Part shown: one piece after another, positions 44,036-51,627 of the stretch
Position numbering within the stretch: the first letter of the stretch is position 1
Layout: each line of letters begins with the position of its first letter
NCBI RefSeq assembly: GCF_001518815.1
Contig: NZ_CP013987.1
Span: 4,770,357-4,834,356 of the forward strand
Origin: Pseudomonas oryzihabitans
Lineage (GTDB): Bacteria; Pseudomonadota; Gammaproteobacteria; Pseudomonadales; Pseudomonadaceae
Reading direction: 5' to 3'
Length of the DNA stretch: 64,000 nt
Position numbers and translations under genes: made by a program
The notes under the pieces: model-generated
Databases searched by the model: none
What the model saw: the letters and a program-made list of their open reading frames with translations, nothing else
Told to the model about the DNA's origin: nothing

Positions 44036-45451
44036 TCAGGTCCAGGCCCCCCGCAGCCTGGCCAGCGCCTCGACGATCCGCGCCTCCGGCACCGCCGCGA
44101 AGCCCAGCACCAGTCCGGCGCGGGCGTCGGGCGGGGTCGAGCCTTCGGGCAGCCAGTAACGCGACAGGGCATTGAGCTCTACCCCAACCGCGGCGGCCTG
44201 GGCTACCAGCTCGGCTTCGCGGGCGAGGCTGACGACCGGTAGGCACAGGTGCAGGCCAGCCACCGGCACGCCCGGCGTGGCGCAGCCGGCAACTTCGGGC
44301 CAGCCGGCCAGCAGGGCATCGCGGCGGCTACGCGCGGCGCGTCTCATGCGCCTGATGTGGCGCTGGAAATGGCCCTGTTCGATGAAATCGGCCATGACCG
44401 TCTGGGTGGCGCTGTCGAGATGGCGGATGCCGGCCCGTTGCAGCTCCAGCAGCGCCGGCACCAGCGCGGGCGGGGCCACCAGATAGCCCAGGCGCAGGCC
44501 GGGAAAGGCGATCTTGGAAAAGGTGCCGACATAGAGCACCCGGCCGTGACGATCCAACGCGGCCAGGGGTGCCAGGGGCGCGCCCTGGTAGCGGTATTCG
44601 CCGTCGTAGTCGTCCTCTACGATCCAGCCGTCGGCCTGCTGCGCCCAGTCCAGCAGCGCCAGGCGGCGCGGCAGGGACAGTACCGCGCCGGTGGGATACT
44701 GGTGCGACGGGGTGACATAGACCAGCCGGCAGTCCGGCAGCCCTGCCAGCTGCTCCACCACCAGCCCGGCCCCATCCACCGCGACTCCCTGCAATCGCGC
44801 GCCGCCACTCTGCAAGGCCAGGCCCGCGGCGCGATAGCCGGGATCCTCCATGGCCGCCCGGGCTCCGGGCGCCAGCAGCAACCGGGCGCAGAGTTCGATG
44901 GCCTGCTGGGCGCCGCTGGTGATGAGGATCTGCTCGGGTGCGCAGACCAGGCCCCGCGCCTGGCGCAGGTAGGCGCTCAGCAAGCGCCGCAGGCGTAGTT
45001 CGCCCCCGGGTTCGCGATAGCCGAGCAGGGCCGGCTCGGGCTGGCGCCAGAAACGCTGCTGCAGCCGCGCCCAGGTGGCGAAGGGAAACAGATCCACCGC
45101 AGGCAGACCGACGCGAAAGGCGCACGGCGCGCCGGGTGGCACGCTGGCTGGAGGCGCAGGCGTGGCCCTGACCGTGGTATCGGGAGCGGTCAGGACCTGG
45201 GTCACGGGCACGACATAGGTACCGTCGCCCGGGCGGCTGTCGAGAAAGCCCTCGGCCAGCAGCTGCTCGTAGGCCGCGGTCACGGTATTGCGCGACACGC
45301 CCAGCAGCCGCGCCAGTTCGCGACTGGCCGGCAGGCGCACCCCGGCGGCCAGCTCACCAGTCAGGATCCGCCCCCGCAGGCCCTGGTAAAGCTGGCGCGC
45401 CAGACCCTGGCCGGGCTCCAGCAACAGCCCCGACGGATCGAATCCCAGCAT
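44036..45451 (-). CDS. MocR/GabR-type regulator (GntR helix-turn-helix fused to aminotransferase fold)
   Basis: The 471-residue protein has an N-terminal GntR domain (LYQGLRGRILTGELAAGVRLPASRELARLLGVSRNTVTAAYEQLLAEGFL, about residues 22-72) and a class I aminotransferase domain with LITSGAQQAIELCARLL, VEDDYDGEYRY and the PLP lysine in YVGTFSKIAFPGLRLGY. It binds PLP and senses an amine or pyridoxal-type ligand. It is divergent, with 89 bases between starts, from a PaiB-family gene, its likely target. ATG at 45451 chosen over 45514 for domain start. Confidence 0.9.
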   Translation of the reverse strand: MLGFDPSGLLLEPGQGLARQLYQGLRGRILTGELAAGVRLPASRELARLLGVSRNTVTAAYEQLLAEGFLDSRPGDGTYVVPVTQVLTAPDTTVRATPAPPASVPPGAPCAFRVGLPAVDLFPFATWARLQQRFWRQPEPALLGYREPGGELRLRRLLSAYLRQARGLVCAPEQILITSGAQQAIELCARLLLAPGARAAMEDPGYRAAGLALQSGGARLQGVAVDGAGLVVEQLAGLPDCRLVYVTPSHQYPTGAVLSLPRRLALLDWAQQADGWIVEDDYDGEYRYQGAPLAPLAALDRHGRVLYVGTFSKIAFPGLRLGYLVAPPALVPALLELQRAGIRHLDSATQTVMADFIEQGHFQRHIRRMRRAARSRRDALLAGWPEVAGCATPGVPVAGLHLCLPVVSLAREAELVAQAAAVGVELNALSRYWLPEGSTPPDARAGLVLGFAAVPEARIVEALARLRGAWT

Positions 45452-45540
45452 GGATTGGCACCCTGAAAGTTGCAGGAATTGGCTCTTACAGGGAGCCAAA
45501 GTCGACCTTAGCATGGCGAGACGTTGCTGGAGCCCTTGCC

Positions 45541-46173
45541 ATGTACCCCAACCCCGCCTTCTGTTTCGATGACCTGCCCAGGCTGCACCAGCACCTGCGG
45601 GATCACGCCCTGGCGCTGCTGATCAGTCAGACCTCATCCGGTCCCCTGGTGAGCCATCTGCCGCTCTGGCTGGACCCCGACGAGGGCCCCCATGGCACCC
45701 TCTACGGCCATCTGGCGCGCAGCAATCCCCAGGCCCAGGCACTCGTCGCGGCGGGGCAGGTACTGGCGGTGTTCCAGGGTCCCCAGGCCTATGTCAGCCC
45801 GGCCTTCTATCCCGGCAAGGCCGAGCATGGCCGAGTGGTGCCGACCTGGAACTACCAGGCGGTGCACGCCCGTGGCAGCGTCGAGGTGTTCGATGATCCC
45901 GAGCGCCTGCTGCCTCTGCTTGAGCGCCTCACCGACCAGCACGAAGCCGGGCGCGCCCGGCCCTGGCAGGTTGCGGACGCGCCAGCGGATTATGTGCAGG
46001 GCATGCTGCGCGCCATCCGTGGTCTGCGCCTGCCGCTGGACAGCCTCCAGGGCATCGCCAAGCTCAGCCAGAATCGCACCGCTGCCGACCGTGAAGGCGT
46101 CCGCCAGGGTCTGGCCGCCAGCCCTGTACCCGGCGACCAGGCCCTGGCCGCCCTGATCACCCCTCCCACCTGA
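45541..46173 (+). CDS. FMN-binding negative transcriptional regulator (PaiB family)
   Basis: The 210-residue protein matches PaiB: YPNPAFCFDDLPRLHQHLRDH, HGTLYGHLARSNPQAQAL, VFQGPQAYVSPAFYPGKAEHGRVVPTWNYQAVH and GIAKLSQNRTAADREGV. In Bacillus PaiB acts in protease and sporulation control; in pseudomonads the function is not settled and these FMN-binding split-barrel proteins may be enzymes. It shares an intergenic region with the MocR-type regulator and is followed by two acetyltransferases in the same direction. Confidence 0.87.
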   Translation: MYPNPAFCFDDLPRLHQHLRDHALALLISQTSSGPLVSHLPLWLDPDEGPHGTLYGHLARSNPQAQALVAAGQVLAVFQGPQAYVSPAFYPGKAEHGRVVPTWNYQAVHARGSVEVFDDPERLLPLLERLTDQHEAGRARPWQVADAPADYVQGMLRAIRGLRLPLDSLQGIAKLSQNRTAADREGVRQGLAASPVPGDQALAALITPPT

Positions 46174-46187
46174 TCTTGGAGCCACCC

Positions 46188-46637
46188 ATGACCATCCGCC
46201 CCCTGAGCGAAGCCGATCATGCCGTCTGGCACGCGCTGTGGCAGGCCTACCTGGCCTTCTATGAAACCGTCCTGCCCGAAACCACCTATGCCCGCACCTG
46301 GGAGCGACTGCTCGATCCGAGCGAACCCGTCCATGGCGCCCTGGCCTGGGACGGCGAGCGGTCCCTGGGCTTGGTGCATTTCATCTATCACCCGTCCTGC
46401 TGGACCGAGACCGACTACTGCTACCTGCAGGATCTCTATGTCGCCGAAGGCCATCGCGGCGGCGGTCTGGGCCGCGCCCTGATCGAGCATGTCTATGCCC
46501 GTGCCGAAGCGGATGGCTGCGACCGGGTGCACTGGCTGACCCAGGAGACCAACCAGGCGGGACGCCAGCTCTATGATCGCATCGCCACTCGCTCGGGTTT
46601 CATCCAGTACCGCCACCTGCTGGGAGAAAGGCCATGA
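46188..46637 (+). CDS. GNAT-family N-acetyltransferase
   Basis: The 149-residue protein has the GNAT fold: RPLSEADHAVWHALWQAY at the N-terminus, YLQDLYVAEGHRGGGLGRALIEHVYARA with the acetyl-CoA loop R-G-G-G-L-G-R, and DRVHWLTQETNQAGRQLYD. Substrate unknown, possibly a polyamine or amino acid given the MocR/PaiB neighbours. The ATG at 46188 follows TTGGAG. The stop overlaps the next gene by four bases. Confidence 0.86.
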   Translation: MTIRPLSEADHAVWHALWQAYLAFYETVLPETTYARTWERLLDPSEPVHGALAWDGERSLGLVHFIYHPSCWTETDYCYLQDLYVAEGHRGGGLGRALIEHVYARAEADGCDRVHWLTQETNQAGRQLYDRIATRSGFIQYRHLLGERP

Positions 46638-47305
46638 CCACCCTCGACTGGACCCCGGCCCACCTGCCCCAGCCGCGCCTGCTGCAAGGCCACCATGTGC
46701 GCCTGGAACCCCTGGATCCAAAGCGCCACGGTGCCGATCTCTGGCAGGCCCTGCACGACCAGGATCCGGCCCTGTGGGACTATCTACCCTATGGGCCCTT
46801 CACCGAGCAGGCCGCCTTCGCCACCTGGCTGACGGGTCTCGCCGAGGGTCGCGATCCGCTGTTCTATGCCGTGGTGGATCCCCAGGACGGACGTGCTCTG
46901 GGTCAGCTCAGCCTGATGAGTATCGTCCCCGAACATGGCAGCATCGAGATTGGCCATGTCGCCTTTGGCGGACGTCTGCAGCGCACACCCCTGGCCACCG
47001 AGGCCTTTTACCTCCTGATGCAGGAGGCCTTCGCCCTGGGCTATCGCCGCCTGGAATGGAAGTGCGATGACGCCAATGCGCGCTCGAAGCGAGCCGCCGA
47101 GCGCCTGGGCTTCAGCCATGAAGGCCTGTTTCGCCAGCACCGGGTGGTCAAGGGCCGCAACCGCGACACCGCCTGGTTCAGCCTGCTGGATCACGAGTGG
47201 CCAGGTGTGGATGCTGGCTTCCGGCGCTGGCTGGCAGCAGAGAACTTCGATGCCGCAGGGCGCCAGCGGAGCGCCCTGGCCGTGACCGCCGGACATACCA
47301 GCTGA
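46634..47305 (+). CDS. GNAT-family N-acetyltransferase (RimJ/RimL type)
   Basis: The 223-residue protein resembles RimJ/RimL acetyltransferases: HHVRLEPLDPKRHGADLW, RALGQLSLMSIVPEHGSIEIGHVAFG, and YRRLEWKCDDANARSKRAAERLGFSHEG, typical of ribosomal-protein or amine acetylases. It overlaps the previous acetyltransferase by four bases (ATGA), so the two are translated together. The substrate is not known. Confidence 0.85.
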   Translation: MTTLDWTPAHLPQPRLLQGHHVRLEPLDPKRHGADLWQALHDQDPALWDYLPYGPFTEQAAFATWLTGLAEGRDPLFYAVVDPQDGRALGQLSLMSIVPEHGSIEIGHVAFGGRLQRTPLATEAFYLLMQEAFALGYRRLEWKCDDANARSKRAAERLGFSHEGLFRQHRVVKGRNRDTAWFSLLDHEWPGVDAGFRRWLAAENFDAAGRQRSALAVTAGHTS

Positions 47306-47309
47306 GGCA

Positions 47310-47744
47310 TTACTCACCGCGGATGTAGCCCTCCAGATGGCGGATCAGCTCCGCCTGCTGCACAGTGGTCGCCTTGACCAGGTCGCCGATGGACAGCAGA
47401 CCGATCAGCTTGCCGTTACCCATGACCGGCAGGTGGCGCAGGTGGTGGTCGGTCATCATCTGCATGCAGTCACCCACGGTCTGCTGCGGCAGCACGATGA
47501 TGACCGCCTCGGTCATGATCTCGCTGACCGGCGTCGCATAGGAGGAGCGCCCCTCTAGTACCACCTTGCGTGCATAGTCGCGCTCGCTGACGATGCCCAC
47601 CAGTTCGCCGTCGCGCATCACCGGCAGCGCCCCCACGTTCTTTTCCGCCATCAGCCGCAGGGCGTCGAGTACCCAGGCGTCCGGGGTGATGGTGTAGACG
47701 TCCTGCTGGGTCTTGAGGGCAAGCAACTGGGCGACGGTTTTCAT
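47310..47744 (-). CDS. CBS-domain protein
   Basis: The 144-residue protein is a tandem CBS pair: DAWVLDALRLMAEKNVGALPVMRDGELVGIVSERDYAR in the first half and QQTVGDCMQMMTDHHLRHLPVMGNGKLIGLLSIGDLV in the second. Such stand-alone Bateman modules bind adenine nucleotides and modulate a partner. AGGAGA precedes the ATG. It lies between the acetyltransferases and the metal transporter genes and has no known partner here. Confidence 0.88.
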   Translation of the reverse strand: MKTVAQLLALKTQQDVYTITPDAWVLDALRLMAEKNVGALPVMRDGELVGIVSERDYARKVVLEGRSSYATPVSEIMTEAVIIVLPQQTVGDCMQMMTDHHLRHLPVMGNGKLIGLLSIGDLVKATTVQQAELIRHLEGYIRGE

Positions 47745-47810
47745 TGTAGTTCTCCTGATGGAAGGCGAGCGTGACCGGAAACGCCTGGCAGGGCCGGTCA
47801 GCTGATTACA

Positions 47811-48656
47811 TCAGGCCACTTGAACGCCCTTGTCGCCCGAACGACGTCGATCCCGCCACAGGCGCCATGTCAGGGCCAGCAGGAAGCCGGCCGTCAGCAG
47901 TACCACCATGGTCGGTGCCGGTGCGCTGTCCCAGACCAGGCTCAGGAGTACCCCGCCCAAGGCCGCCAGCACCGCCAGCGTCGTGGCTACCAGCAGCATC
48001 CAGCCAAAGGAGCGGGTCAACAGGAAGGCGGTGGCACCCGGGGCGATCAGCAGCGCCACCACCGGTACCATGCCCACTGCCTGCAGCGCGCCAACCACGG
48101 TCAGGGCGATGAGTCCGAGCAGGCCGTAGTGCAGCACATCCACCCGCAGGCCCAGCGCCCGTGCCTGGGCCGCATCGAAGGCCAGCACCAGCAGGTCGCG
48201 CCAGCGACAGGCCAGCGCCAGCAGCACTAGGGCTGCGATCACCGCCATCTGCCAGAAGGCCTCCGGGGTCACCCCCAGCAGATCGCCGAGCAGGATATGG
48301 TCCAGGTGCAGCTCCGTTGGCAGCCTGGCATGCAGCACCAGGCCCAGGCCAAACATGCCGGAGAAGACCACGCCCATCAGGGTGTCCTGCTTCACCCGGC
48401 TGTGGCGTTTGAGATAGCCGGTCGCCAGGGCGCAGCCCAGGCCCGCGACAAAGGCGCCGACGACCAGGGGCGCACCCAGCGCCGAGGCCAGCACCAGGCC
48501 GGGAAACACCGCATGGGCGATGGCGTCGCCCAGCAGCGCCCAGCCCTTGAGCACCAGAAAGCACGACAGCAGCGCCGTCGGGACTGCTACCAGCACGGCC
48601 ATCAACAGCGCCTGGCGCATGAAGTCGACTTCCAGGGTCAGCCGCAACCAGTCCAT
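47811..48656 (-). CDS. sitD: Manganese/iron ABC transporter permease
   Basis: The 281-residue membrane protein is an ABC-3 family permease: LSCFLVLKGWALLGDAIAHAVFPGLVLA, the early signature, then FVAGLGCALATGYLKRHSRVKQDTLMGVVFSGMFGLGLVL. It is the last gene of a four-gene unit in which each start overlaps the previous stop by ATGA. With the homologous previous gene it forms a heterodimeric channel, as in SitCD/YfeCD. Confidence 0.88.
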   Translation of the reverse strand: MDWLRLTLEVDFMRQALLMAVLVAVPTALLSCFLVLKGWALLGDAIAHAVFPGLVLASALGAPLVVGAFVAGLGCALATGYLKRHSRVKQDTLMGVVFSGMFGLGLVLHARLPTELHLDHILLGDLLGVTPEAFWQMAVIAALVLLALACRWRDLLVLAFDAAQARALGLRVDVLHYGLLGLIALTVVGALQAVGMVPVVALLIAPGATAFLLTRSFGWMLLVATTLAVLAALGGVLLSLVWDSAPAPTMVVLLTAGFLLALTWRLWRDRRRSGDKGVQVA

Positions 48657-49510
48657 CAGCTGGCCTCCGCGGTCCGCCGTGCCCGGCGCCGATTGGCCAG
48701 CAGACCATGGCGGGGTGCCAGGACGAAGGCCAGTAGGAAGATCAGCGTCTGCAGGACCACCACGCAGCCACCGGTGGCGCCGTCGAGGAAGTAGCTGAGA
48801 TAGGTGCCCAGCAGGCCACTGCCGACACCGATGGCCACGCTGATCAGCACCACCCGCGAAAAGCGGTCACTGAGCAGATAGGCCGTCGCCCCCGGCGTCA
48901 CCACCAGGGCGATGACCAGGAAGGCGCCCACCGTCTGCATGGCCGCTACCGTACTCAGCGCCAGCAGGGTAAAGAACAGCAGCTTGTAGCCGGTGGGATT
49001 GAGACCACAGGCGCGCGCCTGGCCCTCGTCGAAGAACACCAGCAGGAGGTCACGCCACTTGAGCACCAGCACCAGCAGGGAGACGGCGGCGATGATCAGC
49101 AGCTGGCGACTGGCCTCGGGGGTGATGGCCAGGATGTTGCCGAAGACGATGGTCTGGATGTCCACCGCCACCGGCGCCAGCGAGACCAGAAATAGCCCGC
49201 CGCCAAAGAAGGCGCTGAAGATCAGACCGATGATGACGTCTTCTTTCAGCCGGGTGTATTGCCGCAGCCCCAGCATGGCCCCGGCTGCCGCGCCGCCGGC
49301 GAGAAAGGCGCCCAGGGCCAGCGGCAGGCCGAGCAGATAGGCGCCAGCCACGCCTGGTACCACCGCGTGAGACAGGGCATCACCGATCAGCGACCAGCCC
49401 TTGAGCATCAGGTAGGCGGAGAGGAAGGCGCACAGTCCGCCCACCAGCGCCGCCGCCCCCAGGGCGCTTCTCATGTAGCCGTAGGCCAGCGGCTCCAGCA
49501 GCCCTTCCAT
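48656..49510 (-). CDS. sitC: Manganese/iron ABC transporter permease
   Basis: The 284-residue ABC-3 permease contains AYLMLKGWSLIGDALSHAVVPGVAGAYLLG, LRQYTRLKEDVIIGLIFSAFFGGGLFLV, and TVGAFLVIALVVTPGATAYLL. These match YfeC/SitC more closely than ZnuB, which is a shorter single permease. Overlaps with both neighbours are four bases. It moves Mn2+ or Fe2+ across the inner membrane. Confidence 0.88.
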   Translation of the reverse strand: MEGLLEPLAYGYMRSALGAAALVGGLCAFLSAYLMLKGWSLIGDALSHAVVPGVAGAYLLGLPLALGAFLAGGAAAGAMLGLRQYTRLKEDVIIGLIFSAFFGGGLFLVSLAPVAVDIQTIVFGNILAITPEASRQLLIIAAVSLLVLVLKWRDLLLVFFDEGQARACGLNPTGYKLLFFTLLALSTVAAMQTVGAFLVIALVVTPGATAYLLSDRFSRVVLISVAIGVGSGLLGTYLSYFLDGATGGCVVVLQTLIFLLAFVLAPRHGLLANRRRARRTAEAS

Positions 49511-50271
49511 CAGGCGCGCTCCCGCCGCAGAGGCTCTGGTCGGTCACTCTCGAACAGGCGCAGGGCGCCGCCAAAGGTGCGCTCCAGGTTTTCTCGGGTA
49601 AAGACCTCGGCCGTCGGCCCCTCGGCCAGCACGGTGCGATCGAGCAAGACGGTGCGATCGCAGAAGCGTTCGATGCTGGCCAGGTCATGGGTCGAGACCA
49701 GCATCGAGCGACCCTCGGCGCGCAGGGCCTGGAGCAGTTCGATAATGGCCCGCTCGGAGGTGGCATCCACCCCGGTGAAGGGTTCGTCCAGCAGGATCAC
49801 CCGGCTGTCCTGGGCCAGGGCACGGGCCAGGAAGACGCGCTTCTTCTGGCCGCCGGAGAGTTCGCCGATCTGCCGCTTGCGCAGCTCGGTCAGCCCCACC
49901 CGCGCCAGGGCGGCGTCGACCGCCTGGTGGTCGGCCGCGCGCGCCAGCCGCAGGAAATTCATCCGGCCGTAGCGGCCCATGAGCACCACGTCCTCCACCC
50001 GTACCGGAAAGTCCCAGTCCACGTCTTCGCTCTGGGGTACGTAGGCGACGAGATTGCGCTTGAGCGCCTGAGCCACCGGCAGGTCATCGACCCGCACCTG
50101 GCCGGTGCGCAGGGATACGAAGCCCATGATCGCCTTGAACAGGGTGGACTTGCCGCTGCCATTGACCCCCACCAGGGCGGTGATGGACCCGCTGGGCACC
50201 GTCAGGCTGGCCTCGCGCAGGGCGGTGTGGCCATTGCGATAGGTCACGCTGACTCCGTCGAGGGCGATCAT
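49510..50271 (-). CDS. sitB: Manganese/iron ABC transporter ATPase
   Basis: The 253-residue ATPase has Walker [10 protein letters not shown], the Q-loop region [30 protein letters not shown], signature [15 protein letters not shown], Walker [11 protein letters not shown] and switch His in VSTHDLASI. The Q-loop phrase is very close to SitB/YfeB sequences that I remember. It drives manganese or iron import together with the other three gene products. Confidence 0.92.
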   Translation of the reverse strand: MIALDGVSVTYRNGHTALREASLTVPSGSITALVGVNGSGKSTLFKAIMGFVSLRTGQVRVDDLPVAQALKRNLVAYVPQSEDVDWDFPVRVEDVVLMGRYGRMNFLRLARAADHQAVDAALARVGLTELRKRQIGELSGGQKKRVFLARALAQDSRVILLDEPFTGVDATSERAIIELLQALRAEGRSMLVSTHDLASIERFCDRTVLLDRTVLAEGPTAEVFTRENLERTFGGALRLFESDRPEPLRRERA

Positions 50272-51161
50272 GGCGCCAGCCCCTGTACCAGGGTCTCGGT
50301 GGTCACTCGCAACAGGTCGAGATAGGTGGGCACCGGGCCGTCGGCGGCGCTCAGCGAATCCACGTAGAGCACCCCGCCATAGCGGGCGCCGCTCTCCCGC
50401 GCCACCTGCTCGGCCGGCGCGGCGGAAACGGTGCTCTCGCTGAAGACCGCCGGAATCCGCTCGGCGCGCACCGTCTCGATCACCCGGCGCACCTGCTGCG
50501 GCGTGCCCTGCTGGTCGGCATTGATCGGCCAGAGATAGAGCTCCTTCAGGCCCAGGTCACGCGCCAGATAGCTAAAGGCGCCCTCGCTCGATACCAGCCA
50601 GCGGCGCTCGGCGGGAATCGCCTGCAATTGCTGGCGCAAGGGGTCGAGGGTAGCGGTGATGCGCGCCTTGTAGGCGTCGGCATTACGCCGGTAGGTGTCG
50701 GCCTGGACCGGATCGTGCTCGACCAGGGCATCGCGAATGTTGTCGACGTAGATCAAGGCCGCCTGGGGTGACATCCAGGCATGGGGATTGGGCTTGCCGG
50801 CATAGGGCCCCTGGGCGATGACGATGGGCTCGATACCCTGGGAAACCACCGCGCGGGGCACGTCTTTCATGCGGCCGAAGAAGCGCTCGAACCAGACTTC
50901 CAGATTCAGGCCGTTCCACAGCACCAGCTGGGCGTCGCGCACCTTGAGCAGATCGCCTGGCGTGGGCTGGTAGTTGTGGATTTCGGCGCCGGGCTTGGTG
51001 ATGGATTCCACCTGGGCGGCGTCACCCGCCACATTGCGCGCCATGTCGGCGATCACCGTGAAGGTGGTGACCACCTTGAAGGGTTCCGCCGCCTGGGCAG
51101 CGTTGCCCAGCAGCAGTCCCAACAGACCCGCCAGGGTCCAGCGTCGCGTCTTCTCTAGCAT
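50268..51161 (-). CDS. sitA: Manganese/iron ABC transporter periplasmic binding protein
   Basis: The 297-residue cluster-9 binding protein has a signal peptide ([17 protein letters not shown]), then [20 protein letters not shown], and three metal-ligand regions: [16 protein letters not shown] (His), [15 protein letters not shown] (His) and [19 protein letters not shown] (Glu). The fourth, usually an Asp in STVSDKP, reads STVSAAPA here, so that ligand seems to be lost. The C-terminus [22 protein letters not shown] matches YfeA/SitA. No His-rich loop is present, which argues against a ZnuA. Start ATG 51161; an MntR-like operator lies 20 bases upstream. Confidence 0.88.
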   Translation of the reverse strand: MLEKTRRWTLAGLLGLLLGNAAQAAEPFKVVTTFTVIADMARNVAGDAAQVESITKPGAEIHNYQPTPGDLLKVRDAQLVLWNGLNLEVWFERFFGRMKDVPRAVVSQGIEPIVIAQGPYAGKPNPHAWMSPQAALIYVDNIRDALVEHDPVQADTYRRNADAYKARITATLDPLRQQLQAIPAERRWLVSSEGAFSYLARDLGLKELYLWPINADQQGTPQQVRRVIETVRAERIPAVFSESTVSAAPAEQVARESGARYGGVLYVDSLSAADGPVPTYLDLLRVTTETLVQGLAP

Positions 51162-51182
51162 TCGGCCCGCCTCTCGGTGGTT

Positions 51183-51217
51183 TATAGCCTTGGCTAAATT
51201 AGATAGCACAACCTATC
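51183..51217 (-). promoter_or_regulatory. MntR-like operator and promoter of sitABCD
   Basis: TATAGCCTTGGCTAAA (51183-51198) contains ATAGC-N4-GCTAA, close to the MntR box (ATAGC-N4-GCTAT) known from enterobacterial mntH. A second dyad GATAGCACAACCTATC follows. On the minus strand TTGTGC is 17 bases from GCTATA, a plausible -35/-10 pair that the operator would cover. Confidence 0.7.
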
Positions 51218-51349
51218 AAGCGTGCAGCGAGACTTTGTAACTTGAGATGAGGACGTTCGTTAGCGACACGAACAGGGGAAGGCGCGTCGACAGAACGCAC
51301 GTGAGACGCCGCAGCCGGGCCAAGCGGCTCCGGCCCGATAGGTAGAAGA

Positions 51350-51481
51350 TCAGTGCGCGGCGTGCACCAGGACGCCGTGCGAAAGCTCGGGCTGGGTCTC
51401 CAGCGGGCGACGTTCGGCGTGCCCATCGAGCAGCTTGTCTAGTAGTCCACGCAGAGCACGTCTTTTCAGATCTTTCAGCAT
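51350..51481 (-). CDS. Small 43-residue protein, candidate manganese-regulon small protein
   Basis: This gene was too short for the usual cut-off. ATG at 51481 is preceded by GGGAGGA with seven-base spacing, and the frame runs to TGA at 51350-51352. The product begins MLKDLKRRALRGLLDKLLDG, a basic amphipathic helix with Leu on one face, and ends with HAERRPLETQPELSHGV and four more residues rich in His; there are four His in all. An MntR-like operator lies 22-37 bases upstream of the start, in a promoter nearly identical to that of sitABCD. E. coli MntS is a 42-residue protein under MntR and also small, but I see no sequence match to it. Function unknown; the assignment to the Mn regulon is inference from the promoter. 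Confidence 0.6.
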   Translation of the reverse strand: MLKDLKRRALRGLLDKLLDGHAERRPLETQPELSHGVLVHAAH

Positions 51482-51502
51482 CGCGAATCCTCCCGGGATC
51501 GT

Positions 51503-51538
51503 TATAGCCTTGGCTATATTAAATAGCAGACCCTATCG
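51503..51538 (-). promoter_or_regulatory. MntR-like operator and promoter of the small gene
   Basis: TATAGCCTTGGCTATA (51503-51518) has perfect TATAGCC and GGCTATA arms around TT, giving ATAGC-N4-GCTAT, the full MntR core. ATAGCAGACCCTAT follows as a second weaker dyad. Over about 36 bases it differs from the sitABCD promoter at only a few positions. Confidence 0.72.
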
Positions 51539-51585
51539 GAAGGCGTTAGTGCTTTTTATCAATCGAGTGGATAGAAACCGCCCAT

Positions 51586-51609
51586 AAAAAGGGGACCCGC
51601 AGGTCCCCG
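51586..51609 (-). terminator. Terminator of pycAB
   Basis: GGGGACC (51591-51597) pairs with GGTCCCC (51602-51608) around CGCA. Read on the minus strand the stem is followed by TTTTTATGG, about 20 bases past the pycB stop. Confidence 0.8.
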
Positions 51610-51627
51610 AGGGAAATCGAAGTGATC

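Noticed and set aside
51199..51426. A 75-codon minus-strand frame upstream of sitA
   Set aside because: It overlaps the new 43-codon gene in another frame, has no ribosome binding site and extends into the operator. The shorter gene is better supported.
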